Shown here: positions 56,176 through 64,000 of the stretch, in pieces
How positions within the stretch are numbered: the stretch's first letter is position 1
Layout of the letters: every line of letters begins with the position of its first letter
DNA from: Sepioteuthis lessoniana
Lineage: Eukaryota > Mollusca > Cephalopoda > Myopsida > Loliginidae
Reading direction: 5' to 3'
DNA length: 64,000 bases
Assembly (NCBI GenBank): GCA_963585895.1
Contig: OY757904.1
Span: 155,790,450-155,854,449 of the forward strand
The notes under the pieces: generated by a model
The model's input: only the letters and a program-made list of their open reading frames with translations
Database searches by the model: none
Told to the model about the DNA's origin: nothing
Made by a program: the position numbers and the translations under genes

Positions 56176-56310
56176 CATCATCATCATATCGTGCTGGCAG
56201 CACGGATATCCCTGACCCTCTCTCGCCACTCCTCCCTATCGTTCATCGCCCTAGGTAGGTCTTCAGGACAACAACCTGTATCCTCACATAGCTGCTGAAT
56301 GTACGTTCGA
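56176..56310 (-). mobile_element. RTE-type LINE with 5' inversion, 3' segment
   Basis: A short (ATC)n on the plus strand is followed, on the minus strand, by the last 43 codons of the RT ORF (RTYIQQLCEDTGCCPEDLPR, then MNDREEWRERVRDIRAAST). It ends exactly where the following plus-strand segment takes over. With 56,311-57,002 it forms one inverted insertion. Confidence 0.9.
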
Positions 56311-57002
56311 GCAAAGAGAATGGCTTCGAACTGACGAAGAAAAGAAGCAGAAGATACCCCGCAACAACAATCACCGACGCCGACTACGCCGATGACATAG
56401 CGATACTGGCAAATACACCCGACCAAGCCGAAACACTTCTGCATAGTTTGGAACGAGCAGCAGCAAGCATAGGCCTCCATGTTAATGCACACAAAACGGA
56501 ATATATGTGCTATAACCAAACGGGGGACATCTCCACTCTAGACGGAACCCCACTTAAACTAGTAGACAAATTCACGTACCGAGGAAGCAGCGTCGAATCA
56601 ACCGAAAAGGACATTGAAACGAGGTTAACGAAAGCATGGACAGCTATCAATAGGCTATCGATTATATGGAAACCAGACCGAACCGATAAAATGAAACGCA
56701 GTTTCTTCCAGACAGCGGTCACATCGATACTGCTATATGGATGCACTACATGGACGCTAACAAAACGGCTGGAGAAGAAACTAGATGGCAATTGCACAAG
56801 AATGCTGCGTGCAATCCTGAACAAGTCCTGGCAGCAACACCCCACAAGACACCAACTATACGGCCACCTGCCCCCTATCACGAAAACTATTCAAGTTAGA
56901 CGAACCAGACATGCAGGACACTGCTGGAGAAGCAGAGATGAACTCATAAGAGATGTACTCTTATGGATCCCCACACATGGCCGCGCAAAAGCAGGACGAC
57001 TG
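56311..57002 (+). mobile_element. RTE-type LINE with 5' inversion, inverted segment
   Basis: On the plus strand it runs from KENGFELTKKR through the YADD region and FTYRGSSV to RRTRHAGHCWRSRDELIRD and HGRAKAGR. It stops where the minus-strand segment at 56,310 begins in element coordinates (between AGRP and ARTY). The two pieces thus cover the element without overlap, the arrangement expected from twin priming. A TGTTAATAT repeat lies on both outer borders. Confidence 0.92.
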
Positions 57003-57011
57003 TTAATATAG
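56448..57011 (+). pseudogene. RTE LINE ORF segment, open frame
   Basis: 187 codons stay open, from ERAAASIGLHVNAHKTEYMC through LYGCTTWTLTKRLEKKLDGN to GRAKAGR, and end in the minisatellite. The same frame continues upstream across TDADYADDIAILANTP at about 56,375-56,420. The intact frame points to a young insertion. Confidence 0.9.
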
Positions 57012-57465
57012 GGTGTGTCAATATGCATAATCCCATGTGACTGTTAATATAGGGTGTCTTAATATACACGGGTCCAATGTGACTGCTAATATAGGGTGTC
57101 TCAATATACATGGGTCCAATGTGACTGTTCATATAGGGTGTCTCAATATACATGGACCCCATGTGACTGCTAATATAGGGTGTCTCAATATACATGGGAC
57201 CCATGTGACTGCTAATATAGGGTGTCTCAATATGCATAGGTCCCATATGAGTGCTAATATAGGGTGTTTCAATACACATGGGACCCATGTAACTGCTAAT
57301 ATAGGGTGTCTCAGTATACATGGGACCTATGTGACTGTTAATAAAGGGTGTCTCAATATACATGGGACACATGTGACTACTAATATAGGGTGTCTCAATA
57401 TACATGGGACCTATGTGACTGATAATATAGGGTGTCTCAATATACATCGGACCCATGCAACTGCA
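57005..57465. repeat. 42-bp minisatellite, eleven units
   Basis: Units start at 57,005, 57,046, 57,088, 57,130, 57,172, 57,214, 57,256, 57,298, 57,340, 57,382 and 57,424. Each has AATATAGGGTGTCTCAAT, then the palindrome ACATGGGACCCATGT and GACTGCT. As 42 is divisible by 3, both strands carry long frames: a 14-residue repeat with GCLNIHGTHVTANI on plus and MGPMYIETPYISSH on minus. They start in or near LINE sequence and I see no reason to treat them as proteins. Confidence 0.95.
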
Positions 57466-57659
57466 AATAGCTCCACTAATTATTATGTGTTCTTTTTTGT
57501 TTCCTATATGAAAACAGTATATTATAACAACTATTATTCTTCAATCACAATCCCTTGGACACGAGAAGAAAAATATTTCACGTCACTACTTATTCTAAGA
57601 CAAAGCCATTCAAAACTGTCTCAAAATAGATTCAACCAATTAATATGATAAATATTTAT
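57466..57659. other. Unannotated DNA
   Basis: No recognised feature between the minisatellite and the next SINE. Confidence 0.5.
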
Positions 57660-57868
57660 TACACTATTTACCAACCCTTCCGCTCGGGCAGGCTATGACA
57701 CAAGGTCATTTTTAAGCGAAGTTTAGCAGGTTTGAATTCAGATTTGTCCTTCTCCTAGACTAGTTGCTCCCCGCCAAGCTGAAGGGCCCAGTCTGTCCTA
57801 CTATTCACCCATAGCTGGAGAGATAATAATTGGATACATACCTTTCCCAAGGGTATTAGTGCTATGTG
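57660..57868 (-). mobile_element. tRNA-derived SINE, family C, lacks tRNA head
   Basis: The minus strand has TAATACCCTTGGGAAAGG, CCAGCTATGGGTGAATAG and CCTGCCCGAGCGGAAGG at the left end. The head is cut off at about 57,870, close to the start of the small MITE at 57,876. Confidence 0.85.
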
Positions 57869-57875
57869 AAAAAAT

Positions 57876-58012
57876 ATTTATTACTGAGACAAGAAACTCA
57901 AAAAAAGATTGTATGTCCTGGAAGCTGATATAATATCAATTAAAAAGGACATTGATTTGATGTCTCTAGCTCAAAGGATATGAGCGCCATTGTGCTTGTC
58001 TCAGTAATAAAT
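57876..58012. mobile_element. 137-bp MITE with perfect 18-bp terminal inverted repeats
   Basis: ATTTATTACTGAGACAAG at 57,876-57,893 is repeated exactly inverted at 57,995-58,012. The interior is AT-rich without a frame. Target duplication is not clear. The superfamily is undetermined. Confidence 0.7.
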
Positions 58013-58187
58013 TCTTATATGAATGGGTTGCATCTATTTTGAGGTACCTTGTATTTTACTATAATGGAGTATTAACTATACTAGTCAAATATGAATAATT
58101 CTAACTTTCATATTAACATTATTTGTGTTGTTGTTTCAAAAAAATTGTTTTTGCACACGGTCCTACCGAATACTAATAACTTTTAAA

Positions 58188-58424
58188 CGGCCCTATTTGA
58201 CCTATTGAATAGAACCCTAACAAATACTACCTCTCCGAATCAGAGTGGGCCTGAGAGTAATGACAATAAATAGGCACTACATACTCCCAAGAGCTTCAGA
58301 GTTGTAACCTCACCATCAGATGTAGTTTAATATCACTTCATTTTTTTTTTTTGTGGAATGGGGGGGTCTTACTCCTCTGCAAAGGAATGACTCTGCGTAT
58401 TTTAAACCCGACCAACAGGGTGAG
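58188..58424 (-). mobile_element. Retroposon family E, 5' part
   Basis: The minus strand begins at the right with a decayed 5' signature and passes a (C)n-rich stretch (plus GGGGGGGTCTTACTCCTCTGC). It includes the domain with TGGTGAGGTTACAACTCTG. It stops before the internal repeats. Confidence 0.72.
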
Positions 58425-58642
58425 TAAGCATGGAAAGGGTGGAATATGCGTGTGCGTCTCTGTATGGATTTTTTCTTTTTCTGATATTCTCTGTTTATTT
58501 AGGCATTTCTTCCTCTTTCAAATATATTTGCTTAAAAGTGACAGATCAGGAAACTCTTAGAAACTTTTTTTTAAAATTCTTTAACACCCTCACACAAATA
58601 CTTGAATAAACAAATTTGGTCTCACACACATACACACATACA

Positions 58643-58647
<5 letters not shown>

Positions 58648-58684
<37 letters not shown>

Positions 58685-58698
58685 TATACATATATATA
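58648..58698. repeat. (TA)n microsatellite
   Basis: This TA run with short interruptions leads into a mariner-like end at 58,699. Confidence 0.93.
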
Positions 58699-58735
58699 CG
58701 AAGGTTGACTAAAAAGTTCATCCATAACTGTGTGT
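58699..58735. mobile_element. Mariner-like terminal repeat fragment (tentative)
   Basis: After TA, CGAAGGTTGACTAAAAAG and TTCATCC resemble the end of a mariner element of another family. Only about 35 bases are present. Confidence 0.35.
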
Positions 58736-58737
58736 GG

Positions 58738-59700
58738 ACAAAAACTATATTTATACTAAACTGAATTGTTTGAATTAGAACTGTTTGATTAAACTGAATA
58801 GCTTGATATCGAAATTTTTTTTTTTTTACATTTAAACGATGTACTTACATTTAAACTAGCGTACATAGGCTAAACTGAATTGTTTGAAATGGAACTGTTT
58901 TTAACATTGAAACTGTACTTACGCTAAAATGAATTGTTTGAAATAGAACTGTGTTATATAGCCGTAATACAATCACGAGCAGATACAGGCGGTAACTGTC
59001 GGAGGCAAATACATATGCAAACAGGCGACTCCGTTGTTCAGGTACGAACCGTTTATTAACTTCTGAGTTCGGTTCTTCGACACGAGGAGAGAGACACAGT
59101 TCTTAAAAGTCTTTCCTAATCATACTATGCTAACAACACCCCCAACGTTCTGCACATCTCGTGGTGTTTTAGATCTTAATTCATCTTCGCTGGTCTGAAC
59201 CCGAAAAACTTAACCACCGCCGCAACGGTAGAAAACTCAACTATATGGCAGAGAAATAATTTCTCTACCCCAATGGCAGAAACACAGTTGTCTGCCTGCG
59301 TGGTCCAATATCAATTTTTCAACTCCATGGTCGGACCCCAACATCTCAATACCATGGTCGGACATCAACTGAATCTTTTTCAAAATCTTCCAAATTTTCA
59401 GCCCATCTCTTCTGGGCATGACGTCATTCACACTCCAGTCCACTTCCTATCTGGGGTTTATTATGACAATGGTAATTGTCATATCTTTTGCGCGCGAGCG
59501 TAAACTGCACCAATAGACTACACACCTGAACTCTTAACCCGAATAATTCAAAGCCCAACCAAACTGAATGGTAAAATATAATTAACGAAAAATGATTAAA
59601 ATATGAAAAATCATTCCTTAATTATATAACGACTGATTATTTGTATAAAATGGATTTCGTATTAGATAACCTACAAAGCTTGATATGCCATAAAACCCAA
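58738..59700 (+). mobile_element. Retroposon family E, 3' half, split by a solo LTR
   Basis: Internal units with AAACTGAATTGTTTGAA lie at 58,738-58,951. The sequence then resumes at 59,632 with ATTATTTGTATAAAATGG and the tail hairpin (GATAACCTACAAAGC, TTGATATGCC) plus an AACC-rich end at 59,700. Removing the intervening LTR restores the arrangement seen at 32,760-32,857. The 5' domain is absent. Confidence 0.82.
58952..59631 (-). mobile_element. Solo LTR inside a family E retroposon (fossil)
   Basis: The ends start TGTTATATAGCC and finish TTATATAAC plus one base. ACTG at 58,948-58,951 and 59,632-59,635 forms a 4-bp target duplication. It is the same LTR family as 33,352-33,879. Orientation is minus, from an AATAAA-type signal near 59,055. 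No internal region remains. Being nested, it is younger than its family E host. Confidence 0.85.
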
Positions 59701-59861
59701 ACAACCAACCAACCCACTGAAAGATTCCCATGATGGCATATTTGCAGCTGATGACTCTTTTATCAACGGGATCCAAATACCAATGGAAGAAGAGTGTGGT
59801 CCAGTAGGAAGTCTATTTTGAAAATTAAACTACATTTGATCACATTTTCAAGCAATGACCT

Positions 59862-59900
<39 letters not shown>

Positions 59901-60075
59901 TGTAATTATATACATGTATAAGTAGAGTTTCATTATATAGATAGAGCCTATATTTTGAAATTAGCTTCTCACCAATGCTCTCATCAGCTCCATTTAGCCA
60001 TGTGACCAGATAAACGAAGAGGCAAGAAACTGATTGTTGCCAAACATCCTTGTCTCTGTGTCTAGGTTATCCTAA

Positions 60076-60155
<80 letters not shown>

Positions 60156-60992
60156 TGTGTGAAGGATTTCTTTACAAGATGATAACCAAAACTTAGAACA
60201 ATGTAGACAATTTAGTGAATTTAATCCTTTTTCAATTTACCAAGTATTTCCCGCATCTCATTGGACCTTCCACTCATCTCTCTAAACAATTATCCAAACA
60301 TACATCTCCACATGCAGACACTCACGTAGATCTACATACCTATATAACTATATTTCGAGATGAGTGTACGAAAAAAATCCAACGAATTACCGTTTTTAAC
60401 CCCAACAAACACAGAGGTATTTAATTACTAACATCAGATATATTTTCCAAAATACGTGTGGCACAGGGCTATTTTCCCATGTATTAACTGATGATGGAAT
60501 TTACTAAGCTATAAAACTTTGCAAACCTTGCTTATTAACCATCACACTATAATAGAGACCAATATTTTATCAAGCTATCTTAGTTGGACTTAAAACTGCA
60601 TTCCTGAGATACCCGTAAAGGACCGATCACTCGAGTTTTTTAAATCATTAAACATCAGGGAAACAATGACTTCAGTACACACAGTTGCATTTGGCGGTGC
60701 GTATGCGTGCGTGTTCAGGGCACATGTGTGTGTGTGTGTGTGTGTGTGTTAGATAAAGACGTTTACATGTATGCACGAAGGGTAAAAATACACTAGAATG
60801 TAGTTTGGCACAAGGCAGTGTGTTTGGGTCATTTAATATAGATCGAATTCAGTCTAAGACTATTGTTTTCCGAGACTGGTTTACAAAAAACTAATTCATG
60901 GCCCAGCGTTTGAGAAATGTACATGAATAGGCATGTTCTCTCTGACACTTATACACACACGTATACACACTCACAATATATATATATATATG

Positions 60993-61044
<52 letters not shown>

Positions 61045-61867
61045 GTGAGAGAGAGAGACCGCGAGATTTCCTCATATATATATATATATATATATATATA
61101 AAGCAGCTATGTGGGAAGGAGTCGCTTAGGCGTTAAATTTCAGTTCGTCTGCTCGAAGTATGTGAGCATCTTTTTTATCTTGCTAGCGTCTTGCCAGTTT
61201 CGAAATGTCTGACCGTCCACGATTCGTGCAAACTTTTCATCTCCCACCCATCCTGACGGTTTACAACAAGCGAAATACCTTACATTCCTTTAGCATGAAT
61301 ACTAAGGTTACTCTAACCGTTCCTACAGTACCTTTGCAGTCATTCAAACATTTCCGACACTTATTTTAAATTTACGTCGGCCTACCTACCCATCTACCTA
61401 CCTATATATACATATATATCTATATATATATATGTTTGTGTGCGTATGTGAGTGTGTGTGTGCGTGCAATCGCGTGTGCTGCGCAGTCCCGCCTGTCTTT
61501 TTGTAAAATTTTTTTATCTTTTTCGTATAAACAGGTTCAGTTTAAATCTACAAGTGAGTAGAATCACTTCTGGAGATTGGTAAATGCCAGTAAAGATATC
61601 TCTTTTTGATATAGTTGTAGAGAAAAGTATTCTTTTATTGTATGTTTATTTCTATATTTTTAAGATAATCTATTCGCGGAAAAAAAAAGAAAGAAATAAC
61701 AGAAAAATTGTAAATACAAAAAAATCTTATGTAGCTCGCATAGCTGGCGATAAACCAAGCCGGTCAATATTAGCGACAATTTTCTCTTCTCCAATATTCC
61801 TACATGATAAATACACCCCCACCCCCACCCTCTCTCTCTCTCTCTCTCTCTCTTTCAATCTATCATG
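59701..61867. other. Microsatellite-rich, otherwise unannotated DNA
   Basis: (GATA)n at 59,864-59,900, (TA)n(TG)n at 60,078-60,150, (TG)n at 60,726-60,748, (TA)n(TG)n at 60,978-61,040, (TA)n at 61,076-61,100 and (CT)n at 61,828-61,853. No gene or identifiable dispersed repeat is seen between them. Confidence 0.6.
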
Positions 61868-62103
61868 AGAAAATCCTTGTGGGGAAGCACTTAACGTGTT
61901 AGAGTGTAACATCGTACGAAGTTTGAACTGCAATTTCGCTATTACGTTCACTTTTGGATTAATTCCCTTAGGAAAGTTATCAACCATCTAATCCTCATTG
62001 CTATTAGTTAAAAAGTACCACAATCTTTTTTGCCTAAAATAATGGTTTTAGACTTGAATAATCCATGAAAGTTGATGTACGATTAAATCAAGAAACTAAA
62101 CAA
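61868..62103 (+). mobile_element. tRNA-derived SINE, family B, decayed
   Basis: The plus strand has a B-box-like AAGTTTGAACTGCAA and TTACGTTCACTTTTGG, then TTAATTCCCTTAGGAAAG. The tail is diverged (GAATAATCCATGAAAGTTG) and ends in AAATCAAGAAAC. Confidence 0.68.
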
Positions 62104-62214
62104 ACTAAAGTATTTATCTATTTATCAATCAATCTATCTATGTTTATGGATTTTACAGCTAAGAAGTCCGTTGATAGGTTCGGCATAAACGAAGTAATGA
62201 CAGTCAAAGCTACT

Positions 62215-62384
62215 TAGTTGTTCAACTACGCTGTCAGCAGGGCTTAGAATATGCCGTCTGCCCCCACTGCAGAGGATTAAGATCCTCCCAGAAAAGGTGT
62301 CCTGGGCAGGACACGAAAGTGCTTTTTATGATGGGGATCCAACTCTTAAGACCAAAGAAGAGTAAAATACCTCTTCATGGCTAA
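62215..62384 (+). mobile_element. Retroposon family E, 5' part, interrupted by a SINE
   Basis: It includes GCAGGGCTTAGAATATGCC, a CTGCAGAGGATTAAGATCC block and GGTGTCCTGGGCAGGACAC, a diverged family E 5' domain. The family E sequence continues at 62,608-62,695 beyond a SINE. Confidence 0.6.
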
Positions 62385-62605
62385 TTAATTTGGCAGCGCT
62401 TGTGTGCAATGTGGACTGTGGGTTAGTGATAGAGTTTTTGCATTCTGTGGTTGCGGGTTCGATCTCAAGTGAGGAGATCACGGTATACGCTGCTCATGAG
62501 GTCGAAACTGCTGTCCAGTAGTTCCGTACGTCGCGCGCAAGTATTTGCCGGATTTTCTGATCATGGTAATTTAATTTACAATATAATTCCTCAACTTGAA
62601 AAATA
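62385..62605 (+). mobile_element. tRNA-derived SINE, family D
   Basis: The plus-strand head has GTGGGTTAGTGATAGAG and a B box (GGTTCGATCTCAAG). The body has GAGGTCGAAACTGCTGTCC and the 3' end TTTGCCGGATTTTCTG, then ATGGTAATTTAATTTAC. It matches the copy at 40,866. Confidence 0.78.
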
Positions 62606-62607
62606 AA

Positions 62608-62695
62608 AATATACACTCCTTCATTGTCATTACTTACAGGCCCTCTCTGATTAAGAATATTCGTATCAATGAAGGTCCTATCAAGTTATTTGTAT
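62608..62695 (+). mobile_element. Retroposon family E, continuation after a SINE
   Basis: TCCTTCATTGTCATTACTTAC, then AGGTCCTATCAAG match the family E segment that follows the part ending at 62,384. The SINE is thus inserted inside family E. Confidence 0.55.
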
Positions 62696-62701
62696 CAGAT
62701 A

Positions 62702-62982
62702 TCATCATCATCATGATGTCGCGATATCAGCATGGATATTTCTGACCCTCTCTCGCCACCTCTCCCTATCGTCCATTGCTTTCGCCAGATCTTCCAGTAT
62801 CGGCACAGAGCTGCTGTATGTATGTTCGAGCTGGACATCCTGCCTTTGCTCATCCCTGTAAAGGGGTCCACAGGAGTACATCCCTTACGAGCTCGTCCCT
62901 ACTTCTCCAGCAGTGTCTCGCATGTCTGGTTCATCTGGTTCATTTTCGTGACGGGTGGTAGGTGGCCGTACAGTTACTGTTA
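62702..62982 (-). mobile_element. RTE-type LINE, 3' end fragment
   Basis: The (ATC)n tail on the plus strand at 62,702 is followed by the C-terminal coding end. On the minus strand this includes an RGRIRNISMLISRH-like end, a SRDELVRDVLLWTP-like block and HLPPVTKM near 62,960. It is truncated at about 62,982. Small deletions break the frame. Confidence 0.82.

Positions 62983-64000
<1,018 letters not shown>

Noticed and set aside
57037-57648. A 203-codon frame with 14-residue repeats that looks like a repeat protein
   Set aside because: It is the translation of a 42-bp minisatellite, whose length is a multiple of three. The opposite strand is just as open (56,944-57,456), and no other coding evidence exists.

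Overview
This 64 kb window looks like repeat-dominated, gene-poor nuclear DNA from an animal, most likely a mollusc and probably an octopus-like cephalopod. That placement is inference. It rests on many tRNA-derived SINEs of several families, two of which share a central domain as described for the Ceph-SINE superfamily, together with RTE-type LINEs, mariner transposons and very many (TA)n, (CA)n, (GA)n and (CTTT)n microsatellites. I found no exon of a host protein-coding gene, no rRNA or free-standing tRNA gene, no CRISPR array and no bacterial-style operon. Every reading frame I could recognise belongs to a transposable element, and most other open frames cross simple repeats with no biological coding signal.

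Layout. 0-11 kb: a foldback repeat next to (TA)n, SINEs, a LINE with a (TAA)n tail, two mariner copies, then microsatellite-rich DNA. 11-20 kb: an RTE LINE copy, a possible short solo LTR, SINEs, a mariner deletion derivative, and a solo LTR with 4-bp target duplications. 20-25 kb: an 89-bp tandem array built from a SINE-type 3' tail, then a large pyrimidine-rich VNTR. 25-32 kb: mostly unrecognised AT-rich DNA with SINEs, a LINE fragment and a mariner. 32-45 kb: a SINE-like retroposon with internal minisatellite repeats (called family E here), a long decayed RTE copy, solo LTRs, a SINE nested in a SINE, and a LINE cluster. 45-53 kb: SINEs and decayed RTE copies. 53.7-57.5 kb: two RTE insertions in a 42-bp minisatellite, one carrying a 5' inversion. 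57.9-64 kb: a small MITE, family E copies broken by a solo LTR and by a SINE, another RTE 3' end, and microsatellites.

How the parts relate. No pathway or gene cluster is visible. The logic is parasitic: the RTE LINE copies end in (GAT)n tails and most are 5' truncated. SINE family B, retroposon family E and the 89-bp array share one hairpin-forming 3' tail of about 40 bp, which suggests a common retrotransposition partner that is not in this window. The mariner copies lack the middle of the transposase and would have needed an enzyme supplied in trans. Family labels A-E and F are local names used only in this report.
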